64,000 nt of DNA from Bog-473 sp963777485 (lineage in GTDB: Bacteria > Actinomycetota > Acidimicrobiia > Acidimicrobiales > RAAP-2). The DNA is taken from positions 496,001 to 560,000 of the forward strand of contig CAVZQP010000004.1 of NCBI GenBank assembly GCA_963777485.1, in the 5' to 3' direction. The notes under the pieces are model-generated. The model searched no databases, was not told the DNA's origin, and was given only the letters and a program-made list of their open reading frames with translations. The position numbers and the translations under genes are program-made. This document shows, piece after piece, positions 24,849 through 33,711 of this stretch. Every line of letters begins with the position of its first letter. The first letter of the stretch is position 1.

Positions 24849-25045
24849 CCATGAAGATCCGCGTCGATCCCGACAAGTGCCAAGGGCACGCCCGCTGCTA
24901 CAGCCTTGCTCCCGAGCTCTTCGAGGTCGACGACTACGGCCAGTCCACCGTGATCGTCGATGAGGTCCCGGCCGAGCTCGAGGAGAAGGCCCGGCTGGCC
25001 ATCGCCAACTGCCCCGAGTACGCCATCGAGATCGTCAGCGAGTAA
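24845..25045 (+). CDS. Ferredoxin (3Fe-4S type) for the adjacent P450
   Basis: 66-residue acidic ferredoxin. Cys12 and Cys18 lie in KCQGHARCYS and Cys56 in ANCPEYAI, leaving three Cys and a His at the position of the fourth, the pattern of actinobacterial P450-partner [3Fe-4S] ferredoxins. It overlaps the P450 gene by 4 bases and passes electrons from a reductase not seen in this window. Confidence 0.92.
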   Translation: MTMKIRVDPDKCQGHARCYSLAPELFEVDDYGQSTVIVDEVPAELEEKARLAIANCPEYAIEIVSE

Positions 25046-25085
25046 CCCGCCGGCAACCGGCTCCGCGCCGGGACCGACGAAACCG

Positions 25086-25985
25086 ATGACGATCCTCCCC
25101 CTCCTCCCCGACGCGCCTACATGGTTCCGCAACGCCGTCGCAGTGCCCTTCGGCCACGGCAACGTCGAGGTCGCCGGCTGCGATGTGCACTACCTGCACT
25201 GGGGCGAGCCGGGCCGCCGCGGGCTGGTCTTCGTGCACGGCGGGGGTGCCCATGCCCACTGGTGGACGCACGTGGCCGCGACGTTCGCCGGTGTGTTCCG
25301 GGTCGCGGCGGTCGACCTTTCCGGCCACGGCGACAGCGGGCACCGGGAGGCGTACGACCCAGAGCAATGGGCCGACGAGGTGATGGCGGTGGCGGCCGAC
25401 GCCGGCATCGACGGCCTGCCCGTGGTGATCGGGCACTCCATGGGCGGCTTCATCACGATCGTCACGGCGGCTCGCCACCCCGACGAGGTCGCCAGCGTGA
25501 TCGTCTGCGATTCGCCGGTGACCGAGGCCGACCCCGAGATCAGCGCGCACGATGCGTTCGGTCGCCCCCGCACCTATCCGGACACACAGGCCGCCGTCGC
25601 CCGCTTCCGCACGGTGCCGCCCCAGGACCACTACCTCGACTACGTCATCGACTTCGTGGCTCGCCACTCACTCAAGGAGGTCGACGGCGGGTGGCAGTGG
25701 AAGTTCGACCGCCGTATCTTCGAGCAATTCGGCCGCGGCGTGCGCGGCCTGGCCGTGCCCTACCTCACCCAGGTCGACTGCCGGCTCGCGCTCCTGCGGT
25801 CCGAGCACGGCCTCGTCACGCCCGAGATCGGGGCGTTCATGTACGAGAAGCTCGGCCGGGTGACGCCGGTGATCGAGATCCCAGAGGCCGGCCATCACGC
25901 CATGCTCGACCAGCCGCTGATCCTCCTGACCGCGCTGCGCACCCTGCTCGCCGATTGGGACCACTCAGAGCCGCACCGGCGCTGA
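25086..25985 (+). CDS. Alpha/beta hydrolase
   Basis: Alpha/beta-hydrolase of 299 residues. The oxyanion loop is FVHGGGAHAHWW, the nucleophile elbow VIGHSMGGF (Ser118), with a likely catalytic Asp/Glu near PVIEIPEAG and His in EAGHHAML. It follows the ferredoxin gene by 40 bases and probably belongs to the same transcript. Likely an esterase or C-C hydrolase acting on a P450 product; substrate unknown. Confidence 0.88.
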   Translation: MTILPLLPDAPTWFRNAVAVPFGHGNVEVAGCDVHYLHWGEPGRRGLVFVHGGGAHAHWWTHVAATFAGVFRVAAVDLSGHGDSGHREAYDPEQWADEVMAVAADAGIDGLPVVIGHSMGGFITIVTAARHPDEVASVIVCDSPVTEADPEISAHDAFGRPRTYPDTQAAVARFRTVPPQDHYLDYVIDFVARHSLKEVDGGWQWKFDRRIFEQFGRGVRGLAVPYLTQVDCRLALLRSEHGLVTPEIGAFMYEKLGRVTPVIEIPEAGHHAMLDQPLILLTALRTLLADWDHSEPHRR

Positions 25986-26000
25986 GAGCACCGGTGCGGC
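25970..26000. terminator. Intrinsic terminator after the P450 operon
   Basis: GCCGCACCGG and its complement CCGGTGCGGC make a perfect 10-bp stem with an 11-base loop. The left arm overlaps the last codons of the hydrolase gene. It would end the plus-strand operon before the convergent MFS gene. A weak T-tract only. Confidence 0.7.
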
Positions 26001-26070
26001 CCGAGGGCCTCCCTTGGCAGGGGCGGGAGAAGTGTGAGGGGCGGAGGATGACGATGCGCACGACGAGGTG

Positions 26071-27621
26071 TCAGACGCCGGCGCCGGCCAGGGCAACGGC
26101 TTCGGTTTCCTCGACGTACACCTCTTCGACGGGCGCATCGACCGGCTGCTCCTGAAAGCGGGCCCGGCGGACGAGGGTGAAGGCCGCCACGGCCGCCGCC
26201 GCCAGCACGATGCCGCTGAACGTGAATGCCGTGGTGTAGCCGTGAATGGCGCCCGCTTCGAGCGCGGCGGGCGTGTGCCCGTGCGCCACGATGTACGAGG
26301 CGGTCGCCGTGGTGGCGATCGTGTTGATCAGTGCGGCGCCCATTGACCCGCCGGTCTGCTGTGTCGAGTTCACCAGGGCGCTGGCGACGCCCGCGTCCTC
26401 TGGGTGCACGCCGATCAGGGCGGTGCTGGAGAGGGACACGAAGGCCAGGCCCATGCCCAGGCTGGTGATGAGCTCGGCCGGCAGGACGATCGACGCGTAT
26501 GTCGACGCCGCGTCGAGCTGGCTGAACAGGAACAGCCCGCCCGCCGCCAGCACGAGCCCGCCTCCCATCACGAGGCGGGGGCCGATGCGCGGCAGGAACC
26601 GGCTGGCCAACGTCGCCCCGGCGATGATCCCGAGTGAGAAGGGCAGGAACGCGAACCCGCTCTTGAGCGCCGAGTAGTGCAGTGTGTTCTGGAAGTAGTA
26701 CGTCAGCGACAGGAATGTGCCGAACATGCCGGTCCCGATGAGCAGCGAGGCGAGGAACGATCCGCCGCGGTCGCGGTGCAGCACGACGCGCATGGGGAGG
26801 AGTGGGTGCTCGGCCCGCAGCTCGATCGCCACGAACGCCAGCAGCAGGACTCCCGCCGCTGTGAACAACGCCACTGTGGTCGACGAGCTCCAGCCGTCGG
26901 TGCCCGCCTTGGTGAAGGCGTAGACCAGGGCGAGCAGGCCGCCCGTGACCGTGGCCGCGCCGGGCAGGTCGTAGCCGTGATTGGCCGGGCTGCGGCTTTC
27001 GCTCACCACCCGCGTCGCGGCGACGGCGGCGAAGATCGCGAACGGCACATTGATCAGCAGCGTCCAGCGCCACGAGGCGTACTGGGTGAGCGCGCCGCCG
27101 AGGATGAGGCCGACAGCGGCGCCGGCGCCCGAGATGCCGCCGTAGACGGCGAACGCACGGGCCCGCTCCTTGGGCTCGGTGAACGCCACGGTCAGCAACG
27201 AGAGCGCAGCGGGCGCCATGATCGCGGCGAACGCGCCCTGCAGGGCGCGGGCGCTGAACAGCATGGCGGCGTTCTGGGCCAGTCCGCCGACCGCCGAGGC
27301 CGCCGCGAACCCGATCAGGCCCACGATGAACATGCGCTTGCGGCCGAAGTAGTCGGCGATACGCCCACCCAGCAGCAGCAGGCCGGCGAAAGCGAGCGTG
27401 TATGCCGTCAACATCCATTGGCGGTTGGCCGTCGAGATGTGCAGCGCCTTCTGCGCCGAGGGCAGGGCGATGATGACGACGGAGGCGTCGAGCACCACCA
27501 TCAGCTGCGCCAGGGCGATGATGCCCAGGGCTCGGAAGCGCTTGGGGTCGCCGGAGGCGGCTGAGCCGCCGTCACCGGTGGCGCCCGGCTCCGGGCTCAT
27601 TCGGTCGAGTGTCGAGGTCAT
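26071..27621 (-). CDS. MFS multidrug transporter (DHA2/EmrB-QacA type, 14 TM)
   Basis: Proton-coupled exporter of 516 residues with about 14 hydrophobic segments. FGRKRMFIVGLIGFAAAS is the loop 2-3 signature and LNVPFAIFAAV-like sequence (LINVPFAIF) the family's motif C region. Typical for QacA/EmrB-like drug efflux, driven by proton antiport, in the cytoplasmic membrane. It is divergent from a TetR-family regulator and separated from it by 210 bases containing a perfect palindrome, a classic efflux-plus-repressor pair. Substrates unknown. Confidence 0.93.
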   Translation of the reverse strand: MTSTLDRMSPEPGATGDGGSAASGDPKRFRALGIIALAQLMVVLDASVVIIALPSAQKALHISTANRQWMLTAYTLAFAGLLLLGGRIADYFGRKRMFIVGLIGFAAASAVGGLAQNAAMLFSARALQGAFAAIMAPAALSLLTVAFTEPKERARAFAVYGGISGAGAAVGLILGGALTQYASWRWTLLINVPFAIFAAVAATRVVSESRSPANHGYDLPGAATVTGGLLALVYAFTKAGTDGWSSSTTVALFTAAGVLLLAFVAIELRAEHPLLPMRVVLHRDRGGSFLASLLIGTGMFGTFLSLTYYFQNTLHYSALKSGFAFLPFSLGIIAGATLASRFLPRIGPRLVMGGGLVLAAGGLFLFSQLDAASTYASIVLPAELITSLGMGLAFVSLSSTALIGVHPEDAGVASALVNSTQQTGGSMGAALINTIATTATASYIVAHGHTPAALEAGAIHGYTTAFTFSGIVLAAAAVAAFTLVRRARFQEQPVDAPVEEVYVEETEAVALAGAGV

Positions 27622-27831
27622 TTCGGGTCTCCCGTCTCCTGGCGGTGGGTGTGTGGTCCTTCGGTTCCAGTCCCGATTGCCTGGCCTCAGCCGAATCCCT
27701 CACCAGGAACTTCCCTGGAAAGAATGGATTCGGCGCCCGATTCGGCCTACAATCGGAATCGGAGTTCTGGTTCCACTTAGACTATACGGAACCTAAGTTC
27801 CGTTTGTCAACCCTGGGAGGGAGTGAGATCC
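27622..27831. promoter_or_regulatory. Divergent MFS/TetR control region with TetR operator
   Basis: The palindrome CGGAAC-CTAA-GTTCCG spans 27787-27802, about 30 bases before the regulator start, and partly overlaps a TAGACTATAC -10-like element at about 27778-27787. A TetR dimer binding here could block both promoters. The rest of the 210 bases holds no other feature I recognise. Confidence 0.7.
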
Positions 27832-28434
27832 GTGGGCCCGAAGTCGAAGGTATCGGGGGGCTGTGACGAGCCGAGCGCGGTGCGTCCTCTGCGGGCGGAC
27901 GCGCTGCGGAACCGTGGCCGCATCCTCGAGGCGGCGGAGGTGGTCTTCGCCTCCGAGGGCATCGAGGCCCCGGTCGACGAGATCGCCGAGAAGGCCGGTG
28001 TCGGCGTGGGCACGCTGTACCGGCACTTCCCGACGAAGGAGAAGCTCTGCGAGGCGATCCTCCTCGATCGCCTGCGTGATCTCACCGACGACGCCCGCGC
28101 CCAGGCGGACGCGCCGGATCCTGCCGTCGCGTTCTTCGGGTTCCTCGAGCACTTCGTCGGGCTCGGTGCTTCCAAACGCGACCTCATCGCGGCCGTCATG
28201 GGAGCGGGATTGGATTTCGAGGAGGCAGCCGCCGGAGTCAAGGAGGACCTGCGCGAAGCGGTCGGCGTCTTGTTGCACCGGGCCCAGGCCGTAGGTGCGG
28301 TACGTGCGGACGTCACGCCGGCCGCCGTCGTGTCGTTGATCGGCGCGACGTGCCAGGCCGCGGGTCACACGGACGACGCTCCCGTCATGGAGCTCCTCGG
28401 GATCGTCTGCGACGGGCTGCGCCCGCCTACCTAG
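27832..28434 (+). CDS. TetR-family transcriptional regulator
   Basis: Regulator of about 200 residues. RILEAAEVVFASEGIEAPVDEIAEKAGVGVGTLYRHFPTKEKL is the N-terminal TetR helix-turn-helix, intact; the C-terminal ligand domain is variable as usual. GTG 27832 is chosen because GGGAGG ends 11 bases upstream; GTG 27823 would leave only 2 bases. It probably represses the divergent MFS exporter through the palindrome at 27787 and responds to an exported compound. Its last 4 bases overlap the convergent SDR gene. Confidence 0.9.
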   Translation: MGPKSKVSGGCDEPSAVRPLRADALRNRGRILEAAEVVFASEGIEAPVDEIAEKAGVGVGTLYRHFPTKEKLCEAILLDRLRDLTDDARAQADAPDPAVAFFGFLEHFVGLGASKRDLIAAVMGAGLDFEEAAAGVKEDLREAVGVLLHRAQAVGAVRADVTPAAVVSLIGATCQAAGHTDDAPVMELLGIVCDGLRPPT

Positions 28435-29198
28435 GGCGCGCGCTTCGGCCGAACTCGAAGGGCTTCGCCGTAGGGGTCGATCGGGCTGCGGAGCGACAAG
28501 CCACCGTCGCACTCCACGATTTGCCCCGTGACCCACTCCATCCCGTGGACGCCCAGGACGACCTGGGCGATGTCCTCGGGCTCCCCCAGCCGTCCCAAGG
28601 TCGTGCGCCCGGCCACCGCAGCCAGCCAGGGCGAACCCTCGACGCTCACCTCGGGACCGCGGCCGAGCATCGGAGTCCTCGTCACGCCGGGCGCGACCGC
28701 GTTCACGCGCACGCCGTCGGGGCCCCATTCGTCGGCGGCCACGCGTACCAACATGGACAGGGCGGCCTTCGATGCGCAGTAGACGCCCATCGTCCGATCG
28801 GCGAGACGCGCGCTCACGCTGGAGACGGCGAGGAGCGAGCCGAGCCGCCGCTCCGTCTGGAGGACGCGGGCCCAACCGCGGAGGCACAACCACGGCCCGC
28901 GTGTGTTGACCGCCAGGACGCGGTCGAATTCGTCCGGCGTGACGTCCACGAGCAGGCCGCCGTGCCCGACCCCGGCCGTGACCGTCACCCAGTCCGGAAT
29001 CCCCCAGCGCCGCTGCGTCTCGTCGACGGCCCGATCGACCGCATCGGGGTCGCTCACGTCGCAGCCGACGTCCGGTTCGCCCGCGATGTCCCACGTCACG
29101 ACCTCGGTGCTCCGAGCCCGGTACGCCTCGACCAAGGCGGCACCGATGCCCGAGCTACCTCCGATCACCAGGGCCAGTCCCTCGGCGTCGTGGTCCAT
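28431..29198 (-). CDS. Short-chain dehydrogenase/reductase
   Basis: Classical SDR of 255 residues. VIGGSSGIGAAL is the nucleotide motif, TAGVGHGG stands at the NNAG position, and YCASKAALSML carries the catalytic YxxxK. The C-terminus VTGQIVECDGGLSL is the standard family end. GGGAGG lies 5 bases before ATG 29198. It is convergent with the TetR gene and divergent from the VOC gene. Substrate unknown. Confidence 0.9.
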   Translation of the reverse strand: MDHDAEGLALVIGGSSGIGAALVEAYRARSTEVVTWDIAGEPDVGCDVSDPDAVDRAVDETQRRWGIPDWVTVTAGVGHGGLLVDVTPDEFDRVLAVNTRGPWLCLRGWARVLQTERRLGSLLAVSSVSARLADRTMGVYCASKAALSMLVRVAADEWGPDGVRVNAVAPGVTRTPMLGRGPEVSVEGSPWLAAVAGRTTLGRLGEPEDIAQVVLGVHGMEWVTGQIVECDGGLSLRSPIDPYGEALRVRPKRAP

Positions 29199-29309
29199 GT
29201 GCCTCCCTTCGAGAGCCCGTCCGGTTCCTCGTCCGGCCTGCTTCGGGCCAGACCGTACCCGGCCGACGGTGACAAACTCTGGGCCTCGTTTCACAAGCCC
29301 GGAGGCCTC

Positions 29310-29771
29310 GTGGCGAAGGTGCACCATTCTGCGATCGTGACGCGTGACGTCGAGGCCAGCCTCGTGTTCTGGCGCGACGGGTTGGATCTCGACGTGCTGA
29401 TGGACGAGACCTTCGAAGGACCGTGGCCCGAGCTGTCCGGCTGGAGCTCGACGACGCTGCGATCCGTCTTCCTCGGCGATGCGGCGGCGGGGGACAGCGG
29501 CATCGTCGAACTCGTCGGCACGGCCGACACGGTTCCGAACCCGACGGGTGCGGGCAGCGATGTCGAAGGGTTCTTTCTGCTTTCCCTGTTCGCCGACCTC
29601 GACGAGGTGCTGCCTCGGCTGGCGGAACTCGGTGTGGGCGGAGAACCCGTCGTCGTAGCGGTCGGCCCGACCCGGTTGGCCGTCGTGCTCGACCCCAACG
29701 GCGTGCGCGTCGAGCTCATGGACACTGTCGCCCGCTCGAACCTGGCGGCGATGACCGGAGACCCGCGATGA
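29310..29771 (+). CDS. VOC-family (glyoxalase/dioxygenase-like) protein
   Basis: Metal-binding vicinal-oxygen-chelate protein of 153 residues. VHHSAIVTRDVEASLVFWRDGLDLDV is the typical first module with a His ligand, and AVVLDPNGVRVELMD the second with Glu. GGAGG lies 4 bases before GTG 29310. It overlaps the following monooxygenase gene (ATGA), so the two are co-translated. VOC proteins include glyoxalases, isomerases and ring-cleaving dioxygenases; here it likely acts in the same pathway as the monooxygenase. Confidence 0.85.
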   Translation: MAKVHHSAIVTRDVEASLVFWRDGLDLDVLMDETFEGPWPELSGWSSTTLRSVFLGDAAAGDSGIVELVGTADTVPNPTGAGSDVEGFFLLSLFADLDEVLPRLAELGVGGEPVVVAVGPTRLAVVLDPNGVRVELMDTVARSNLAAMTGDPR

Positions 29772-31246
29772 GCCAGGCGGGCGCGGATGCACCCCCGCAC
29801 TGGAAGGTCGGCATCATCGGCGCCGGTCCGGGCGGCTTGGGACTCGCCATCCTGCTGGTGCAGTCCGGCAACCGCGACTTCGTGCTCTTCGAGGCATCCG
29901 AAGGTGTGGGAGGAACGTGGCGCTGGAACACCTACCCCGGGGCCGCTTGCGACGTGCCATCACACCTCTACTCGTATTCGTTCGCCCTCAAGTCCGATTG
30001 GACGAAGACATACGCCAACCAGCCCGAGATCCTCCAGTACTTCGAGGAGTGCGCAGACCGCTACGGCATCCGGCCGCACCTGCGACCGCACACGCGGATC
30101 AGGTCGGCCACGTGGGACGAGGCGGCGTCCCGTTGGCGTCTCGTCGACGCCAACGGAGAAGGGTTCTCGTGCGACGTGCTCGTGAGCGCCATCGGGACCT
30201 TCACCACGCCCTCGTACCCCGACATCGGCGGCCTCGACGACTTCGCCGGGCCACGTTTTCACTCGGCGCGTTGGGAGCACGAGCACGACTTGGCCGGCAA
30301 GCGGGTCGCCGTCATCGGCACGGGGGCCAGCGCTGCGCAGATCATCCCCGAGGTGGCCAAGACGGCCGAGCAGGTCGACGTCTACCAGCGGACGCCACAG
30401 TGGATCCTGCCTCGATCGGACAAGCCGTTCAGCGCAGAGGACAAGCAACGCTTCGCCCGCAGCAAGCGTGCGGCCAAGAAACACCGCGACGAGATCTACT
30501 GGGCCTTCGAGAAGACGATTGCCTTCCGCTACGAGGACGGCGCCGCCGACGGCCTGAAGGCCTTGGCGCTGAGTCACATCGAGTACCGGATCAAGGACGA
30601 GGAGCTGAAGGCCAAGCTCACCCCCGACTACCCCTTCGGCTGCAAGCGGACCCTGATCTGCAGCGACTTCTACAAGGCGTTGCTGCGTGACAACGTCGAA
30701 CTCGTCACGGACGGGATCGAGCGGATCACAACGGGCGGTGTCGTGACCGTCGACGGCAAGGAGCGAGCGGTCGACGTCATCGTGCTGGCCACAGGTTTCA
30801 AGGCGACGGCATACCTCGAGGGCATCGACGTCGTCGGCCGGGCCGGCAGGCGGCTGCACGACGACTGGGAAAAGGCCCGAGTCGCGCACGCCTACAAGGG
30901 CCTCACGGTCTCGGGCTACCCGAACTTCTTCATGATGTACGGGCCCAACACGAACCAGGGCGGGAACTCCATCATCATCATCCTGGAGGCACAGGCCACC
31001 TACATCATGAGCGCGCTCAAGACGATGCGCCGTCATGGTGCAAAGGCGGTGGACGTGCGGCGTGACGTCATGGACGCCTACAACCTGGAACTGGCGCAGG
31101 CACTCGACGGCACCCTCTGGCACGACGGCTGCGACAGCTACTTCAAGAACGCCGCCGGGAAGATCGCAACCCAGCTGCCACAGACATCGCGGTGGTACGC
31201 CGACCAGACGAAGCGCTTCAAGATGAAGGAGTACGAACGCATATGA
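29768..31246 (+). CDS. Baeyer-Villiger-type flavin monooxygenase
   Basis: Flavoprotein of 492 residues. GAGPGG at 18-23 binds FAD, FAGPRFHSARW at 159-169 matches the Baeyer-Villiger fingerprint FxGxxxHxxxW exactly, and VIGTGASA about residue 185 is the NADPH Rossmann motif. The family inserts oxygen next to a carbonyl, turning ketones into esters or lactones. ATG 29768 overlaps the VOC stop and its own stop overlaps the next gene (ATGA). With a VOC protein and quinone reductase it looks like a cyclic ketone degradation operon. Confidence 0.93.
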   Translation: MSQAGADAPPHWKVGIIGAGPGGLGLAILLVQSGNRDFVLFEASEGVGGTWRWNTYPGAACDVPSHLYSYSFALKSDWTKTYANQPEILQYFEECADRYGIRPHLRPHTRIRSATWDEAASRWRLVDANGEGFSCDVLVSAIGTFTTPSYPDIGGLDDFAGPRFHSARWEHEHDLAGKRVAVIGTGASAAQIIPEVAKTAEQVDVYQRTPQWILPRSDKPFSAEDKQRFARSKRAAKKHRDEIYWAFEKTIAFRYEDGAADGLKALALSHIEYRIKDEELKAKLTPDYPFGCKRTLICSDFYKALLRDNVELVTDGIERITTGGVVTVDGKERAVDVIVLATGFKATAYLEGIDVVGRAGRRLHDDWEKARVAHAYKGLTVSGYPNFFMMYGPNTNQGGNSIIIILEAQATYIMSALKTMRRHGAKAVDVRRDVMDAYNLELAQALDGTLWHDGCDSYFKNAAGKIATQLPQTSRWYADQTKRFKMKEYERI

Positions 31247-32214
31247 AAGCAGCCGTGTACTACGAGACCGGAGCGCCCGACGTCTTTCGCTACGAGGACG
31301 TGCCCGATCCGACGGTCGGCGCGGGCGACATCTTGATCACCGTCGAGGCGGTGAGCATCGAGGGGGGCGACACCCTGAGTCGTCTCGGCGGTGACATGGC
31401 CCGGGTGCCGCACATCGTCGGCTACCAGGCTGCCGGCAGGGTGGCCGAGGTGGGAAGCGACGTGCAGGGCTTCGCGGTGGGGGACCCCGCCGTGACGGTC
31501 GGGCTGGACGGCTCGCACGCCGAGCTGCGAGCGGTGCCGGCCGGCTTCGCCTGGAAGATCCCCGACGGCGTCAGCACCGACGACGCAGCCGCCGTGCCGG
31601 TTCCGTTCGGCACGGCCGACGACTGTCTCTTCGAGTTCGGCCGGCTGAAGGCAGGCGAGACCGCGTTGATCCATGCTGGCGCCGGTGGTGTCGGCATCGC
31701 GGCCATCCAGATGGCAAAGCGAGCCGGAGCACGGGTGTTGTCCACGGCATCGAGCGACGAGCGCCTCGAGCGGCTCAGGGAACTCGGCCTCGACGAGGGC
31801 ATCAATTACCGCACCCACGACTTCGTCGCCGAGGCGCGTCGGCTCACCGACGGTCGCGGTGTCGACGTCGTGGTGGACTCGGTGGGCGCCACGACGCTAC
31901 AGGGAAGCGTCAACGTGTTGGCCTACCGCGGCCGCTGCGTCTCGGTGGGTGATGCCGGCCGCGACCGTGCCGAGATGCTCGACATCTCGAACATGCGCCC
32001 CAACAATCAGACGTTCGCGGGCTACTTCATGGGCGCCGAGCTCCTGCTGGCGCACGAGCGGGTGCACGGGATGATCGCCCGTCACCTCGACGACATCGCC
32101 CGGGGCGAGCTGAAGGTGGTCATCGACCGCACCTTCCCGCTGTCCGACGCGGCGGGGGCGCACGCCTACATCGAGGGCCGCCAGGCCTTCGGCCGGGTCC
32201 TGCTGGTCCCCTGA
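31243..32214 (+). CDS. Zinc-independent quinone oxidoreductase / MDR-family reductase
   Basis: Medium-chain dehydrogenase/reductase of 323 residues. It opens MKAAVYYETGAPDVFRYEDVP and carries GAGGVGIAAIQMA as the NADPH Rossmann motif; the structural and catalytic zinc ligands of alcohol dehydrogenases are absent, as in quinone reductases. ATG 31243 overlaps the monooxygenase stop. It probably reduces an enone, quinone or aldehyde in the same pathway. Confidence 0.88.
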   Translation: MKAAVYYETGAPDVFRYEDVPDPTVGAGDILITVEAVSIEGGDTLSRLGGDMARVPHIVGYQAAGRVAEVGSDVQGFAVGDPAVTVGLDGSHAELRAVPAGFAWKIPDGVSTDDAAAVPVPFGTADDCLFEFGRLKAGETALIHAGAGGVGIAAIQMAKRAGARVLSTASSDERLERLRELGLDEGINYRTHDFVAEARRLTDGRGVDVVVDSVGATTLQGSVNVLAYRGRCVSVGDAGRDRAEMLDISNMRPNNQTFAGYFMGAELLLAHERVHGMIARHLDDIARGELKVVIDRTFPLSDAAGAHAYIEGRQAFGRVLLVP

Positions 32215-32285
32215 TCAGTCCCGCTTGAGGGCACTTTCGTAGAAAACCCCAGGTCACAGACCCACTTGCAATTCTGGCATAACGC

Positions 32286-32301
32286 GTTAGTCTTGACTAA
32301 C
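32286..32301. promoter_or_regulatory. Perfect palindromic ArsR operator
   Basis: GTTAGTC-TT-GACTAAC is a perfect 7-bp inverted repeat 10 bases before the GTG start of the second ArsR gene. The spacing leaves no room for a ribosome site, so the mRNA may be nearly leaderless. Its place suggests autorepression. Confidence 0.7.
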
Positions 32302-32311
32302 ATGTTGTGCT

Positions 32312-32674
32312 GTGAGCGGAACAGAGACTCCGACGAAGCTCGACCTCTTCGTGGTGCTGGGCGAGCCCAACCGGCGCCGCCTGCTCGAGCTGTTGCGCGG
32401 GGGCGAGATGACGGTCACGGAGCTCGCCGGGCACTTCACGGTCACCCGTCCCGCGATCTCGCAGCACCTCGGCGTGCTGGCCTCCGCCGGCTTGGTGGAG
32501 GTCCGGCGGGACGGCCGGTTCCGCCGGTACCGGGTCCGTCCCGAGGGGATGGCGGTGTTGCGCAGCAGCCTCGACGCGTTCTGGACGACCGAGTTGGAGG
32601 ACCTCGCATCGGCCCGGCGGGCGACGGGTTCGGACGAGAGTGTCGAAACGAAAGGAAGTCCCGATGACGATTGA
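32312..32674 (+). CDS. ArsR-family transcriptional regulator
   Basis: Winged-helix regulator of 120 residues. LDLFVVLGEPNRRRLLELLRGGEMTVTELAGHFTVTRPAISQHLGVLASAGLV is a complete ArsR helix-turn-helix. No metal-binding Cys pair, so a small molecule is the more likely signal. It overlaps the following fusion gene by 11 bases. A perfect palindrome lies just upstream. Confidence 0.92.
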   Translation: MSGTETPTKLDLFVVLGEPNRRRLLELLRGGEMTVTELAGHFTVTRPAISQHLGVLASAGLVEVRRDGRFRRYRVRPEGMAVLRSSLDAFWTTELEDLASARRATGSDESVETKGSPDDD

Positions 32675-33650
32675 CAAGACCGTGCTCGTGCCTCTGAGCG
32701 CGGACGAGACCTTCGCGTTGTTGACGGAGCCGGAGCGCCTTCGGCGCTGGCAGCTCGTCTCCGCGCGCATGGACCTGCGGGCCGGCGGCGACTTCCGCTG
32801 GACCGTGCTGCCGGGCGCCAACGCATCGGGAACCTTCGTCGAGGTCGAGCCCGGCAAGCGTCTTGTCTACACGTGGGGTTGGGAGACGGAGCGGACCGAG
32901 ATCGGGCCCGAGCCGGGCGCCTCCACGATCACGATCACGCTCGAGCCCGCCAAGGGTGGTACCACGGTGCGGCTCGTGCACGAGGGGCTTACGTCCGAAC
33001 AAGACGAGGCGCACTCACACGGGTGGGACCACTTCTTGGGCCGGCTGGTCGCAGCGGCGACCGACGGCAGCGCGGAGCTCGACCCGATGTTGCAGCGACC
33101 GGCGGAGAGCTGGGACCCGCTCACCTCGGCCGAGGCGTCGTTGGCGGTGTGCGAGTACGTGCTGGCGCAGATGGGACCCGGTGACGGGAAGGCGCAGACG
33201 CCGTGCAGCGAGTACGACGTGGACCAGCTGGCCGCGCATCTCTGCGGCTCGCTCGTCTCGCTGGGTGGGTGCGTCGGCGTGCAGGCGGCGCCCGACATGG
33301 ACGCCACGCTCGAGGTGCGCGTGGCCGATCTGGGTCAGCAGGTGCTCGAGGGGTGGCGGCGACACGGACTCGAGGGCGAGGTGACGCTCGGGCCGGGGCC
33401 GTTCCCGGCGGAGACGGCATGCGGGATCTTGTCGATGGAGTTCCTGGTGCACGCATGGGACTTCGCGGCGGCGACCGGCCGCACGGTGCCCGCCAACGAC
33501 GGGCTCTCGACCTACGTGCTCGGCCTGGCGCACGGCCTGATCCGGCCGTCGTTCCGCGGTGAGGGTCAGGGGTTCGACGAGGAGCTCAGGGCCGACGACG
33601 CCGCCGGGCCGATCGAGCAGCTGCTCGCCTTCACGGGGCGCCAGGCCTGA
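32664..33650 (+). CDS. SRPBCC - MDMPI-like fusion protein
   Basis: Protein of 328 residues with two domains. Residues 1 to about 145 are an AHSA1/SRPBCC domain (VLVPLSADETFALLTEPERLRRW, GDFRWTVLPG). Residues about 155-328 are a TIGR03086-like maleylpyruvate-isomerase/DinB domain (PCSEYDVDQLAAHLCGSLV and SMEFLVHAWDFAAATGRTV with the His ligand). AAAGGAAG precedes ATG 32664. At 15666-17173 the same domain types are separate genes beside an ArsR gene; here they are fused. Function unknown; likely handles the compound sensed by ArsR. Confidence 0.85.
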   Translation: MTIDKTVLVPLSADETFALLTEPERLRRWQLVSARMDLRAGGDFRWTVLPGANASGTFVEVEPGKRLVYTWGWETERTEIGPEPGASTITITLEPAKGGTTVRLVHEGLTSEQDEAHSHGWDHFLGRLVAAATDGSAELDPMLQRPAESWDPLTSAEASLAVCEYVLAQMGPGDGKAQTPCSEYDVDQLAAHLCGSLVSLGGCVGVQAAPDMDATLEVRVADLGQQVLEGWRRHGLEGEVTLGPGPFPAETACGILSMEFLVHAWDFAAATGRTVPANDGLSTYVLGLAHGLIRPSFRGEGQGFDEELRADDAAGPIEQLLAFTGRQA

Positions 33651-33711
33651 GCCGTGAGTATCCGAGCTTGAACGAAGAGCACAACGAACAACCGACGAAA
33701 GGACAAGAACA

